Positions 1-8,687 of a stretch of 64,000 nucleotides of DNA are shown here, piece by piece (the first letter of the stretch is position 1; every line of letters begins with the position of its first letter). This DNA comes from an uncultured Lachnospiraceae bacterium. Its GTDB lineage: Bacteria; Bacillota; Clostridia; Lachnospirales; Lachnospiraceae. Below the pieces are notes generated by a model, which was not told the origin of the DNA, did not search any database, and saw nothing but the letters and a program-made list of their open reading frames with translations. The position numbers and the translations under genes were made by a program. The stretch is from contig UQVK01000009.1 of assembly GCA_900544445.1 (NCBI GenBank), forward strand, positions 5,881 through 69,880, read 5' to 3'.

Positions 1-197
1 GCCTTGGGAAGTCCCATGGTGATAACGGTAACCTCTGCGCCGTACTGATCCTTCAGTCTCAGAGCCGCTTCCAGTCCTGCCTTGTCGTCCGGATTCATGA
101 TCGTCAGCATGGCAGCCCTGTCCAGCGTTCCGTCGGGTTTGAATTTCACGCCGCCCTTTGTATCAGGGACCTGCTTAATACAAACAACAATTTTCAT
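1..197 (-). CDS. etfB: Electron transfer flavoprotein, beta subunit (3' part outside window)
   Basis: Partial gene running off the left edge; only the first ~65 residues are visible. They begin MKIVVCIKQVPDTKGG, the conserved N-terminus of EtfB, followed by the usual 'tirMNPDDKAGLEAAL' and 'VTVITMGLPKA' blocks that form the FAD/AMP-binding Rossmann-like fold. EtfB with EtfA passes electrons to or from butyryl-CoA dehydrogenase; in clostridia the Bcd/EtfAB complex bifurcates electrons from NADH to crotonyl-CoA and ferredoxin. It lies 58 nt after bcd on the same strand, the usual position in the thl-crt-hbd-bcd-etfB-etfA operon, so etfA is expected just outside the window. Confidence 0.95.
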   Translation of the reverse strand, partial: MKIVVCIKQVPDTKGGVKFKPDGTLDRAAMLTIMNPDDKAGLEAALRLKDQYGAEVTVITMGLPK

Positions 198-255
198 TGT
201 ATTTTCTCTCCTTGTTTCTTTGTCTATTCTCACACAAACAGCTAAACGAAATCAA

Positions 256-1410
256 TTATTTCAGCAGGGCGCCGGAGATAACCATTCTCTGAACCTCGCT
301 GGTTCCTTCATAGATCTCGGTGATCTTCGCGTCACGCATCATGCGCTCCACATCGTACTCTCTCGTGTAGCCGTAGCCGCCGTGCAGCTGAACCGCCTTG
401 GTGGTAACTTCCATGGCAACTTCTGCAGCGTACAGCTTCGCCTTGGCAGCTTCCACGGAATATACCTTCTGGGTAGCCTTTGCCATGGCAGCCTTGTAAA
501 CCAGGAGCTGAGCAGCCTCAACCTTGGTAGCCATGTCAGCGATCTGGAACTGGGTGTTCTGGAATGCACCGATTGCGCGGCCGAACTGCTTTCTCTCCTT
601 CACGTAAGCGATGGTGTTCTCCAGAGCGCCTTCCGCAAGTCCGAGAGCCTGTGCAGCGATTCCGATACGTCCGCCATCCAGCGTATGCATTGCGATTCCA
701 AAGCCCTTGCCTTCTGCACCAAGCAGGTTCTCCTTCGGAATTCTGCAGTCGGTGAAGATCAGCTCATAAGTAGAGGATCCGCGGATACCCATCTTCTTCT
801 CCTTCGTTCCGAAGCTGAAGCCGGGAGTTCCCTTCTCCACGATGAAAGCGGAGATCATTTTTTTCTTTCTGCCCTTCTTATCCTCAGTCACGCCGGTAAC
901 TGCGAAAATCACATAAACGTCCGCTTCCTTACCGTTAGTGATGAAGATCTTGGAGCCGTTCAATACCCACTCGTCGCCGTCCAGAACAGCCTTGGTCTGC
1001 TGTCCCTGCGCGTCAGTTCCTGCACCGGGCTCGGTCAGACCGAAAGCGCCCAGCTTCTCGCCCTTTGCAAGGGGAACCAGGTATTTCTGCTTCTGCTCTT
1101 CCGTTCCGTAGGTCAGGATCGGATCGCAGCACAGAGAGGTGTGTGCGGATACGATAACGCCTGTGGTACCGCAGACCTTGGAAAGCTCTTCCACGCACAT
1201 AGCGTAGGTCAGAGGATCGCAGCCCTGTCCGCCGTACTCCTTCGGGATCGGAATACCAAGGAAGCCCAGCTTCGCCATCTTCTCAACGGTTCCTCTGGGG
1301 AATTCTTCCGTCTCGTCAACCTCCTGAGCAAGAGGCTTCACTTCCTTTTCGGCAAAATCTCTGAAAAGAGTCCTCGCCATTTCATGCTCTTTGCTTAACG
1401 TAAAATCCAT
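256..1410 (-). CDS. bcd: Butyryl-CoA dehydrogenase (short-chain acyl-CoA dehydrogenase)
   Basis: 384-residue flavoenzyme that reduces crotonyl-CoA to butyryl-CoA using the EtfAB pair. The N-terminal helical domain starts MDFTLSKEHEMARTLFRDFA. The FAD-contacting segments 'FGLTEPGAGTDA' (about 123-134) and 'WVLNGSKIFITNG' are present, and the catalytic base is the Glu in 'IYEGTSEVQR' near residue 368, the short-chain position. Length matches clostridial Bcd (~380). A GGAG ribosome-binding site sits 9-11 nt before the ATG. It is part of the butyrate operon, separated from hbd upstream by an unusually long 228-nt spacer. Confidence 0.96.
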   Translation of the reverse strand: MDFTLSKEHEMARTLFRDFAEKEVKPLAQEVDETEEFPRGTVEKMAKLGFLGIPIPKEYGGQGCDPLTYAMCVEELSKVCGTTGVIVSAHTSLCCDPILTYGTEEQKQKYLVPLAKGEKLGAFGLTEPGAGTDAQGQQTKAVLDGDEWVLNGSKIFITNGKEADVYVIFAVTGVTEDKKGRKKKMISAFIVEKGTPGFSFGTKEKKMGIRGSSTYELIFTDCRIPKENLLGAEGKGFGIAMHTLDGGRIGIAAQALGLAEGALENTIAYVKERKQFGRAIGAFQNTQFQIADMATKVEAAQLLVYKAAMAKATQKVYSVEAAKAKLYAAEVAMEVTTKAVQLHGGYGYTREYDVERMMRDAKITEIYEGTSEVQRMVISGALLK

Positions 1411-1638
1411 GATTATTTACTCCTCCGTTTTATCTATGTTCCCGCATCCGCCGCGCGCTTTCACGCACCGGCGCCTCTGCGGGGATCAGGACATCCTGAA
1501 AATCGTCCGCCTGATTTCACACGGCGGCAGGTCGCGGGAGGCGGAGCTTTCTTCGTTCCGTTTCCCGGCGGCCTGCCCGCGGGATATGCCGGCTGCTGTT
1601 TCAGACAGCTTCACAGTGCCGACACTGCCGTATTTGAC
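1411..1638. other. GC-rich intercistronic spacer hbd-bcd
   Basis: This 228-nt stretch separates two genes of one operon that elsewhere have gaps of 40-110 nt. It is clearly richer in G+C than the adjacent non-coding DNA and has several short self-complementary blocks around 1520-1595 (for example GGCGGCAGG against CCTGCCCG-type runs). Both strands have an open frame here, but neither has a convincing start site or protein-like composition. I see no promoter match. It may be a processing or stability structure. Confidence 0.3.
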
Positions 1639-2478
1639 TTATTTGCTGTAATCGTAGAAGCCCTTTCCGGTCTTCTGGCCGAGCTTACCGCCGCGAACCA
1701 TCTTACGAAGCAGCGGATGAGGACGGTACTTGGGATCTCCCGTCTCAGCCTGCAGAACCTCCATGATGGCAAGCACGATATCCAGGCCGATCAGATCGCC
1801 CAGAGCCAGCGGTCCCATGGGATGATTTGCGCCCAGCTTCATAGCGGTATCGATATCCTCTACGGTAGCAACGCCGTCTGCATAGATGCCGATTGCTTCG
1901 TTGATCATGGGAACAAGGATTCTGTTTACAACGAATCCGGCGGCCTCGTTCACCTGAACAGGGGTCTTGCCGATGGCAACAGAGATCTCTTTGATCTTCT
2001 CAACCACTTCGTCAGGGGTGTTCAGTCCTGCGATTACTTCAACCAGCTTCATAACAGGAGCGGGATTGAAGAAATGCATTCCGATTACGGGTCTGTCCAG
2101 GCCTGCTCCGATTTCCGTGATGGAAAGGGAAGAAGTGTTGGTTGCGAAGATGCAGTCCTTCTTGCAGATGTCCTGCAGCTCTTTGAAGGTCTGCTTCTTG
2201 ATCTCCATGTTCTCCAGGGCAGCTTCCACAACCAGGTCGCAGTCCGTGCAGATCGTCTTCACGCCGGTGGTAATCTTTGCCAGGATAGCGTCAGCAGCAG
2301 CCTGCTCCATCTTTCCTCTGGCAACTCTCTTCTCCAGGCCCTTTGCGATTCTGTTCTTGCCGTTTGCGGCGAACTCTTCATTGATATCGCACAGGAACAC
2401 TTCATAGCCTTCGGTCTGGGCAAAAGCCTGTGCAATACCGGAACCCATGGTTCCTGCACCAATAATACCAACTTTCAT
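1639..2478 (-). CDS. hbd: 3-hydroxybutyryl-CoA dehydrogenase
   Basis: 279-residue NAD(P)-dependent enzyme reducing acetoacetyl-CoA to (S)-3-hydroxybutyryl-CoA, the second step of the butyrate pathway. The Rossmann motif [11 protein letters not shown] lies at residues 7-17. The catalytic His is in '[18 protein letters not shown]' (about 131-148), with 'TNTSSLSI' before it, and the C-terminal dimerisation domain ends '[14 protein letters not shown]', as in other clostridial Hbd proteins. Length is the family norm (~280). The ATG has an AGGAGG site 8 nt upstream. It lies between crt and bcd in the operon. Confidence 0.97.
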   Translation of the reverse strand: MKVGIIGAGTMGSGIAQAFAQTEGYEVFLCDINEEFAANGKNRIAKGLEKRVARGKMEQAAADAILAKITTGVKTICTDCDLVVEAALENMEIKKQTFKELQDICKKDCIFATNTSSLSITEIGAGLDRPVIGMHFFNPAPVMKLVEVIAGLNTPDEVVEKIKEISVAIGKTPVQVNEAAGFVVNRILVPMINEAIGIYADGVATVEDIDTAMKLGANHPMGPLALGDLIGLDIVLAIMEVLQAETGDPKYRPHPLLRKMVRGGKLGQKTGKGFYDYSK

Positions 2479-2521
2479 GAATGTATCCTCCTATATATGT
2501 AAAGTTATAATGATAGGAAAC

Positions 2522-3298
2522 TTATTTATTCAGGAACTTCTCCACTTTTCTCTTCTCAAGGAAAGCGGCCATTCCTTCCTTCTGGTCATAGGACTCGAAG
2601 CAGTCGCCGAACAGCTTCTCTTCAATCACAATCGCTTCGTCCATATCCGCATCCAGGCCCTCGTTGATGGCCTTCTTGCAGTTGCGGACAGCGATGGGGG
2701 CGTTCTTCGCGATGCCGGCAGCCATCTTCTCAGCGGCAGCCATCAGCTCTTCCTGCGGGTAAACCGCATTTACAAGACCGATTCTGTAAGCTTCGTCCGC
2801 TTTGATATTTCTTGCGGTATAGATCATCTGCTTCGCCATTCCAGGGCCGACCAGACGGGCAAGTCTCTGGGTTCCTCCGAAGCCGGGGGTAATTCCAAGG
2901 CCAACCTCAGGCTGTCCGAACACCGCGTTGTCAGAGCAGATTCTGATATCGCAGCTCATGGAGATCTCGCAGCCGCCGCCAAGGGCAAAGCCGTTCACCG
3001 CAGCGATTACCGGGATCGGGAAGGTTTCGAGCTTACGGAAAACATCATTTCCCTTCTTGCCGAAGGCCTCTCCCTCCGCCTTGGTCAGGGTGCTCATCTC
3101 TCCGATATCAGCGCCCGCAACGAAGGACTTCTGTCCTGCGCCGGTCAGAATCAGGCATCTCACCTCGTCCAGATTCACGGCGTCAAGCGTAGCGTCAAGC
3201 TCTTCCAGCACATGGGAATTCAGCGCGTTCAGCGCCTTCTCGCGGCTGATGGTGATTACCGCGTAGTTCCCTTTCTGTTCATACACAATGTAATCCAT
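2522..3298 (-). CDS. crt: Crotonase (3-hydroxybutyryl-CoA dehydratase / enoyl-CoA hydratase)
   Basis: About 258 residues; dehydrates 3-hydroxybutyryl-CoA to crotonyl-CoA. Crotonase-fold signatures are 'LTGAGQKSFVAGADIGEM' (oxyanion hole), 'NGFALGGGCEISMSCDIRI' with the first catalytic Glu, and 'FGQPEVGLGITPGFGGTQRL' with the second. The C-terminus 'EGMAAFLEKRKVEKFLNK' is usual for Crt. I start at the ATG at 3298 (MDYIVYEQ) because GAGAGG lies 9 nt before it; the ATG at 3307 would overlap that site. It lies between thl and hbd in the butyrate operon. Confidence 0.96.
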   Translation of the reverse strand: MDYIVYEQKGNYAVITISREKALNALNSHVLEELDATLDAVNLDEVRCLILTGAGQKSFVAGADIGEMSTLTKAEGEAFGKKGNDVFRKLETFPIPVIAAVNGFALGGGCEISMSCDIRICSDNAVFGQPEVGLGITPGFGGTQRLARLVGPGMAKQMIYTARNIKADEAYRIGLVNAVYPQEELMAAAEKMAAGIAKNAPIAVRNCKKAINEGLDADMDEAIVIEEKLFGDCFESYDQKEGMAAFLEKRKVEKFLNK

Positions 3299-3343
3299 CT
3301 CTTTCATCCTCTCTTCAAATGAAATCTGATTTATTCATAACGA

Positions 3344-3375
3344 ATGATTAGCGGGCGGAAACGCCGGCTAATCAT
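3344..3375. repeat. Strong intercistronic hairpin between thl and crt
   Basis: A 14-bp stem with one mismatch (ATGATTAGCGGGCG against CGCCGGCTAATCAT) closes on a GAAA tetraloop. There is no T-run on either strand, so it is not a classical terminator. It lies between two genes of one transcript and could be an mRNA processing or stabilising stem that sets thl apart from the downstream genes. Confidence 0.55.
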
Positions 3376-3417
3376 CCGTTTTGGGAAGGGACGTTTTACC
3401 GTTCCCTTTTATTCCTG

Positions 3418-4599
3418 TTAATCTCTCTCCACAATGGTAGCGCAGCCCATTCCGCCGCCGATGCACAGGGTTGCAAGCCCCTTCTTCGCATCTCTCTTCA
3501 CCATCTCATGAAGCAGCGTCACCAGAATACGGCAGCCGCTGGCTCCAACGGGATGTCCCAGAGCGATGGCTCCGCCGTTCACGTTCAGCTTATCCATGTT
3601 GATGCCCAGTTCCTTGCCAACAGCCACGGACTGAGCGGCAAACGCCTCATTCGCCTCGATCAGATCGAAGTCATCAATGGTCATTCCGGTCTTTGCCATC
3701 ACCTTCTTCGTGGCAGCTACCGGTCCGATTCCCATGATGGCAGGATCTACGCCCGCAAGCGCTCCGGCAACCCAGGTAGCCATGGGGGTAACGCCCAGTT
3801 CCTTCGCCTTCTCCTCGCTCATCACGATCACGGCAGCCGCGCCGTCGTTGATTCCGGAGGAATTGGCAGCGGTCACGATACCGTCCTTCTTGAACGCAGG
3901 ACGGAGCTTCGCGATGCTCTCTTTCGTGGTTCCCGGACGGGGACCTTCATCTTTATTGAAAATAATGGTTTCCTTCTTCTTCTTCACTTCAACGGGAACG
4001 ATCTCGTCGTCGAACTTTCCGGCTTCCTGTGCGGCAACCGTCTTCTGCTGGCTCCATGCGGCGAACTCGTCCAGTTCTTCTCTGGTCAGTCCCCATTTCT
4101 CACAGATGTTCTCAGCGGTGATACCCATGTGATACTGATTAAAGGCATCAGTCAGCGCATCGTTTACCATGGTATCCACCATGGTCGCATTTCCCATTCT
4201 GTATCCGTAACGTCCCTGCGGGATCGCGTAAGGAGCCATGGACATGTTCTCCATGCCGCCTGCAACCACCACGTCAGCCTCGCCTGCCAGAATCATCTGT
4301 GCGGCCTGGTTCACGCAGTTCAGTCCGGAACCGCATACAACGTTCATGGTAACGGCAGGAACCTCGATCGGCAGGCCTGCCTTGATGGATGCCTGACGAG
4401 CAACGTTCTGTCCCAGGCCTGCCTGGATAACGCAGCCCATATATACCTGATCCACTGCATCCGGAGCGACGCCCGCTCTCTTTAACGCTTCCTTGATGAC
4501 GATCGCACCAAGCTCAGCCGCCGGAGTCGTGCTCAGGCTGCCGCCCATGGTTCCGATGGCCGTACGGCATGCACCAGCCAAAACGATTTTCTTTGCCAT
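3418..4599 (-). CDS. thl: Acetyl-CoA C-acetyltransferase (thiolase)
   Basis: 393-residue thiolase II that condenses two acetyl-CoA into acetoacetyl-CoA, the entry step to butyrate. The active-site Cys is in '[12 protein letters not shown]' (Cys89). '[14 protein letters not shown]' carries the catalytic His, and the second Cys is in '[10 protein letters not shown]' near the C-terminus. Length equals biosynthetic thiolases. GGAGG lies 7 nt before the ATG. It is the first gene of the butyrate operon, behind a TTGCTA-N17-TATAAT promoter and a Rex-like box. Confidence 0.97.
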   Translation of the reverse strand: MAKKIVLAGACRTAIGTMGGSLSTTPAAELGAIVIKEALKRAGVAPDAVDQVYMGCVIQAGLGQNVARQASIKAGLPIEVPAVTMNVVCGSGLNCVNQAAQMILAGEADVVVAGGMENMSMAPYAIPQGRYGYRMGNATMVDTMVNDALTDAFNQYHMGITAENICEKWGLTREELDEFAAWSQQKTVAAQEAGKFDDEIVPVEVKKKKETIIFNKDEGPRPGTTKESIAKLRPAFKKDGIVTAANSSGINDGAAAVIVMSEEKAKELGVTPMATWVAGALAGVDPAIMGIGPVAATKKVMAKTGMTIDDFDLIEANEAFAAQSVAVGKELGINMDKLNVNGGAIALGHPVGASGCRILVTLLHEMVKRDAKKGLATLCIGGGMGCATIVERD

Positions 4600-4656
4600 G
4601 TTCTTTCCTCCATTATTCTTTCTGTTAAAAAGCGGATTTATCGGGCTTTGACCATA

Positions 4657-4674
4657 TTGTTAATTTTTTGTCAT
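4657..4674 (-). promoter_or_regulatory. Rex-like redox operator (candidate)
   Basis: On the minus strand this reads ATGACAA-AAAA-TTAACAA. The clostridial Rex consensus is TTGTTAA-N4-TTAACAA: one half matches perfectly, the other in 4 of 7 positions, and the 7-4-7 spacing is right. It lies ~15-32 nt downstream of the -10 box of the butyrate operon, where a bound repressor could block elongation. Rex represses this pathway at high NAD+/NADH in other clostridia; the role here is inferred. Confidence 0.45.
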
Positions 4675-4688
4675 TGCCCGTCGTTCTA

Positions 4689-4717
4689 ATTATAGCATAG
4701 GGGATTTTTAATAGCAA
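4689..4717 (-). promoter_or_regulatory. Sigma-A promoter of the butyrate operon
   Basis: Minus strand TTGCTA (4712-4717), 17-nt spacer, TATAAT (4689-4694). It drives thl-crt-hbd-bcd-etfB. The predicted leader is ~80 nt and holds the Rex-like box. Confidence 0.8.
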
Positions 4718-4769
4718 GGATTTTGTATCGGCGGAGCTTATTTTTTTATCCTGGAATATGAAAAAAGCA

Positions 4770-4798
4770 TGGACGCCTCGTTTTTCCTGAGGTAAAAT
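4770..4798 (+). promoter_or_regulatory. Candidate promoter of the GNAT gene
   Basis: TGGACG (4770-4775), 17-nt spacer, TAAAAT (4793-4798), about 50 nt before the ATG at 4851. The -35 box is weak; the -10 box is good. Confidence 0.5.
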
Positions 4799-4850
4799 AG
4801 ATATGGTTTCATGATGTCAACGTGCTTCAAAGTGCAGCAAAGAGGATTTT

Positions 4851-6137
4851 ATGGAAAAAAAGGAAGACAATGACAACAAATGCATAACCCCGGCGGATAC
4901 GTCCGATTCCCACGTTTATCTGGAGACGCAGGGAGATTTCCGGATGCGCGAGCTGGACAACAGCGATCTGGAGCAGTTCAACGCCCTTCTCACCTACGCC
5001 TTTCAGGTGACCTCCTATGAGCTCCTTCAGACTGGCTGGCAGCAGGATGAATTCATATCCGCCAAGCGGCCCATGCTGGAGAAGGCCTATGTTCTCGGAT
5101 GGTTTTACAAGGACCGGCTGGCGTCCATGATCGTGGTTTATTCCATGAAAGTGAACATTCACGACAATATCATGGATATGGGAGGCATCACTGGCGTCGC
5201 CACCTACCCGGAATATACCGGGCGTGGTCTGATCCATTCCCTGATGCGCCGGGCCATCAACTACATGCATGAGCAGGAATTTCCGATCTCCTTCCTCTAC
5301 CCTTACTCGATTCCCTTTTACCGGAAGATGGGCTGGGAGATCGTATCTGACAAAATCGCCTTTACCATCCGGGATACCCAGCTGCCGAAGCCCCGTCCGG
5401 TGGAGGGCATGGTGGAACGGGTCAGCGAGGACTCAGAGGATTTTCATAACGTATATTCCTATTTCGCCGTCCAGCGCCACGGCGCCCTGATCCGCGACAG
5501 CCTGGCCTGGGACGAATACTGGCGATGGGAAAACGACGACATGATTGTCGCCGTCTATTATAATAAAGAACATAAGCCGCTCGGCTATATCGTCTATTAC
5601 ATTGCGAATGAGATCTTCCATATCAAGGAAATGGTCTATCTGAACATCGAAGCCAATTACGGTCTGTGGAATTATATTACCGCGCATTTTTCCATGATCA
5701 CCCAGGTGGTGGGGGACAACTATTCCGGCGAACCCATGGCCTACCTGCTGGAGGACAGCGAGATCACGGAAACCATCTCTCCCTATATCATGGCGCGGAT
5801 CATCGATGCGGAAGCCTTCCTGCGGGAATATCCCTGGCAGATTCAGCCCGAGGATTTCCGCATCCACTTCCGGGTGACAGACGAAATGGCTCCCTGGAAT
5901 ACCGGCGACTATCTGGTCTCCTGGAAGGGAGGAGAGACCCGGTGCGAGAGGGTGGAAAACAACCAGTCCATTAACGTGGTGGAGCTGGATATCAACACCC
6001 TGACCACCATGCTCATGGGATACAAACGCCCCAGCTATCTGTACGATCATGAAAAAATCCGGACCGAATACTACATGCTTACCTGGCTGGAACGGCTGAT
6101 TCCGGTGGAGAAGCCTTATTTTTCGGATTATTTTTAA
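4851..6137 (+). CDS. GNAT-family acetyltransferase, Eis-like with C-terminal SCP2-type domain
   Basis: 428-residue cytosolic protein. The N-terminal GNAT domain (about 25-170) carries the acetyl-CoA loop in 'GVATYPEYTGRGLIHSLMRRA', preceded by 'MDMGGIT'; these are the hallmarks of Eis-like N-acetyltransferases. A second GNAT-like middle region and a C-terminal sterol-carrier-like domain ('YLVSWKGGETRCERVENN..LDINTLTTMLMGYKRPSYL') follow, giving the ~400-residue Eis architecture. The substrate is unknown; Eis relatives acetylate amines on aminoglycosides or protein lysines. An AGAGGA site precedes the ATG. It is a single-gene unit with its own promoter and terminator. Confidence 0.82.
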   Translation: MEKKEDNDNKCITPADTSDSHVYLETQGDFRMRELDNSDLEQFNALLTYAFQVTSYELLQTGWQQDEFISAKRPMLEKAYVLGWFYKDRLASMIVVYSMKVNIHDNIMDMGGITGVATYPEYTGRGLIHSLMRRAINYMHEQEFPISFLYPYSIPFYRKMGWEIVSDKIAFTIRDTQLPKPRPVEGMVERVSEDSEDFHNVYSYFAVQRHGALIRDSLAWDEYWRWENDDMIVAVYYNKEHKPLGYIVYYIANEIFHIKEMVYLNIEANYGLWNYITAHFSMITQVVGDNYSGEPMAYLLEDSEITETISPYIMARIIDAEAFLREYPWQIQPEDFRIHFRVTDEMAPWNTGDYLVSWKGGETRCERVENNQSINVVELDINTLTTMLMGYKRPSYLYDHEKIRTEYYMLTWLERLIPVEKPYFSDYF

Positions 6138-6148
6138 AATTTTTCAGC

Positions 6149-6189
6149 AAAAAACAGGGTGTGGTTTTGAGCCATATCCCTGTTTTTTT
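6149..6189. terminator. Bidirectional intrinsic terminator
   Basis: AAAAACAGGG ... CCCTGTTTTTTT hairpin with an inner GTGG/CCAT pairing. There is an A-run on the left and a T-run on the right, so it can end both the plus-strand GNAT transcript and the convergent minus-strand transcript that stops at 6201. Confidence 0.85.
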
Positions 6190-6200
6190 GGCATTCCTGT

Positions 6201-8483
6201 TTACTCTGGATCCAGTACGGCGATCAGTTCATATACCCGCTCCCTGGTAAGTTCCGCCGCCTTTTGCGCACAGACCATTGGCTGCAGACTTCCGCCTTCG
6301 AATTCCTCACCGGCCTCCCGGATCTGACGCTCCTTCCAGGCAATCCATTCTCTTTCCTGTACGTTCAGCTTTTCCATGGTTTCCGCATCCTGCGTCTGCT
6401 TCAGAGTCTCCCATACCTCATTAAGCATGGAATCCCACATATCATACAGTTCCTGTGACTTCACATTGAGATCTGCCTGGGTTAGGGAAGCGTTCTCCTG
6501 TATATCCCGTTCCAGTGCGTCGGATTGTTCCTCCATATACGTCAGTCGATTCTGTATGCTTTCCCCAATGTCATAGCTGGTAAATCCCTGTTGCTGCGCC
6601 TCATTATTCAGCGCATAGAAAGGAAGCTCCGTCTCCGTGGTACGAGAAAGATCATAATAACCAATCCAGCTTCGGAATTCCTCAGGAAGTTCATCCAACG
6701 GTGCGCCGGGAAGATAGATCAAAATATTTTCAGCATTTTCCAGGCCATATGCACTTTCATAACAGTAGCGAATTCCATCGATAATCTCCTCCGTACCCGC
6801 CTCCTTTTCATAAGCGATTTCTGCAATCTTCACGGAATACGTATATGTATTCACTTCTACGGGCTGCGTAAACCTGCCGTAAAAGTTACACTTATAACAG
6901 GTTCCGTTCGGGAAATTATCTCCCGCCACTCCCATATCGCTGTCATGATATTCTCCGGAAAAGCTCCCATCCTCCCGGATTGTCAGAAGAGTTGACCAGG
7001 CTCCTGCCCCGCTGGAAAAACAAAACTGCAGATTTTTTAACTCTGCGAAAGAAAATCCCGTTTCCTGCGAAGTCTGGTTCAGTTCCTGCCAGTCCAGAGA
7101 CACGCAGAATTTCTCCGCCTCCTCCAGCATCGGCACCAGCGTCGTTTCTTTCCAGTCCTCTGTGGCCGGGTATACGATCCCGGCAAGATAACAGCTCCAG
7201 TATTCCGCCACATCCCCGCACACCGTGTCACCGATCCTGTCATTTCCATGCCGGAATTCCTCATACACTGCATCATACAGCTTTTCTATGGTACAGGTGA
7301 TCCGGTATTCCTCCCGGACTGCCTGCTGATATTCCTCATATGAGCTTCCGCATTCCTCAAAAGCAGCTTCCAGATCGGAAAAATTGGGCGCAGCCATTAT
7401 CATGGCATCTCTTTCCGCCATTCGTTCGTCAAGCTCTTCCTCCGTCAGCGCATAGCCCTCCTGAACCGCATACCTGTACTGCTGCATCCGCCAGGCCAGT
7501 TCCTCCCTGGCTGCCTGAAGCGCTTCTTCCTGTGTATCCCACAGCTCCATTTGGTCCAACGTTTCCATTGCCAGAAACGCTCTCATATCCTGTGTGCTAC
7601 AGGAAACTCCAAGGTCAGCAAGCAGACGGTTCAGATTCACGTACTGCTGTATTTTCTCCGGTTCAAACAGAAGCTCTCCGGCAGCGCTTTCCTCTGAGCC
7701 CTCCGGCTCCGTCCTCGCCACATTTACATAGTCCTCTATAAAATCTCCGCCCTCAAAAATCGTTCCGTCTTCTGTCTCCACGTACCACTGTTCCGCCTCT
7801 GCCTCCGGCTGAAAAAACAGAAGCGTCGCTCTTTTTTCTCCTTCATAACGAAGTGTGACCGCGAGATCCTCCTCTCCCCGCACCATATCCTGCTGTTCCA
7901 GCGGGTCTACCTTCTCCAGCCCGGACAGCCCGTCCAGAAAGGCCTGGAAATCTTCCGTTCCGGCAGCCGGATAATCCTTGATTGTGTTGATCTGGATTGA
8001 CACAATCGGCTCATCCGGAATCTTCCGGTAGATGGGTTCCGGCGGATAAGGGACCTCCGACTCTTCCCGCCCCTCTCCTCCGGCCAGATAATCGTCAATC
8101 GCCCTTTCATAAGGGGCCATCAGCCTCCATCCCTGAAAAACAAGTCCGGCGCCGACTGCAAGAAAGGTCACCCATACAACGGCGGTCCAGGGCCCAAACC
8201 GCAGTCTACACGATTTTTCCAGCAGATATTTTACGATTACATAGCGACAGATTTTCACCATATCCCACAGAATCAGAATACCGGCCAGCCCCATGGCAAT
8301 CCAAAGTCCCTCGTTACACCAGAAAGACTCTCTGGCCAGACTCAGAACCGTCTCGTCCGTATACCAGTCCACAATCCTTCCGCCGATTCCCCACACATTC
8401 AGGGCTGTCCACCCAAGCCACAGGCAGATGAACAGGCGGAGCAGTAAAAATAGAATTGCCGGACCTTCAGATTGTTTTTTCAT
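6201..8483 (-). CDS. Large membrane-anchored protein with C-terminal LprI-like (DUF1311) domain
   Basis: 760 residues from the ATG at 8483, chosen because AGGGGG lies 5 nt upstream. Three hydrophobic segments occupy roughly the first 125 residues ('AILFLLLRLFICLWLGW', 'LWIAMGLAGILILWDMV', 'WTAVVWVTFLAVGAGLVF'). A long acidic, Glu-rich extracytoplasmic region follows. The last ~90 residues ('MWDSMLNEVWETLKQ...LNVQEREWIAWKERQIREAGEEFEGGS...CAQKAAELTRERVYEL') match the LprI/DUF1311 pattern known from lysozyme inhibitors. The middle is unrecognised. An extended -10 (TGCTATCAT, minus strand, 8523-8531) is a possible promoter. The domain fusion is unusual; the function is unknown. Confidence 0.7.
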   Translation of the reverse strand: MKKQSEGPAILFLLLRLFICLWLGWTALNVWGIGGRIVDWYTDETVLSLARESFWCNEGLWIAMGLAGILILWDMVKICRYVIVKYLLEKSCRLRFGPWTAVVWVTFLAVGAGLVFQGWRLMAPYERAIDDYLAGGEGREESEVPYPPEPIYRKIPDEPIVSIQINTIKDYPAAGTEDFQAFLDGLSGLEKVDPLEQQDMVRGEEDLAVTLRYEGEKRATLLFFQPEAEAEQWYVETEDGTIFEGGDFIEDYVNVARTEPEGSEESAAGELLFEPEKIQQYVNLNRLLADLGVSCSTQDMRAFLAMETLDQMELWDTQEEALQAAREELAWRMQQYRYAVQEGYALTEEELDERMAERDAMIMAAPNFSDLEAAFEECGSSYEEYQQAVREEYRITCTIEKLYDAVYEEFRHGNDRIGDTVCGDVAEYWSCYLAGIVYPATEDWKETTLVPMLEEAEKFCVSLDWQELNQTSQETGFSFAELKNLQFCFSSGAGAWSTLLTIREDGSFSGEYHDSDMGVAGDNFPNGTCYKCNFYGRFTQPVEVNTYTYSVKIAEIAYEKEAGTEEIIDGIRYCYESAYGLENAENILIYLPGAPLDELPEEFRSWIGYYDLSRTTETELPFYALNNEAQQQGFTSYDIGESIQNRLTYMEEQSDALERDIQENASLTQADLNVKSQELYDMWDSMLNEVWETLKQTQDAETMEKLNVQEREWIAWKERQIREAGEEFEGGSLQPMVCAQKAAELTRERVYELIAVLDPE

Positions 8484-8687
8484 GACATCCCCCTCTCTGA
8501 ATGTTTCCATTCTGTTGGATTCATGATAGCATAATTTTTTTCTGACAGGAATAAGTGATCCACATATTTTTATCGTATATGAGTTTCACCAATGGCGTAT
8601 CCAGGCAGACCTGAGCATCTGCAGCATAACGCCAGGCTTTTGACTGGCAACAGGTATACCGCATAACAAAGGCATCTTCTTAACGGT

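Noticed and set aside
1391..1651. Possible small gene on the plus strand in the hbd-bcd spacer
   Set aside because: No ribosome-binding site, Pro/Arg-rich random composition, opposite to the operon.
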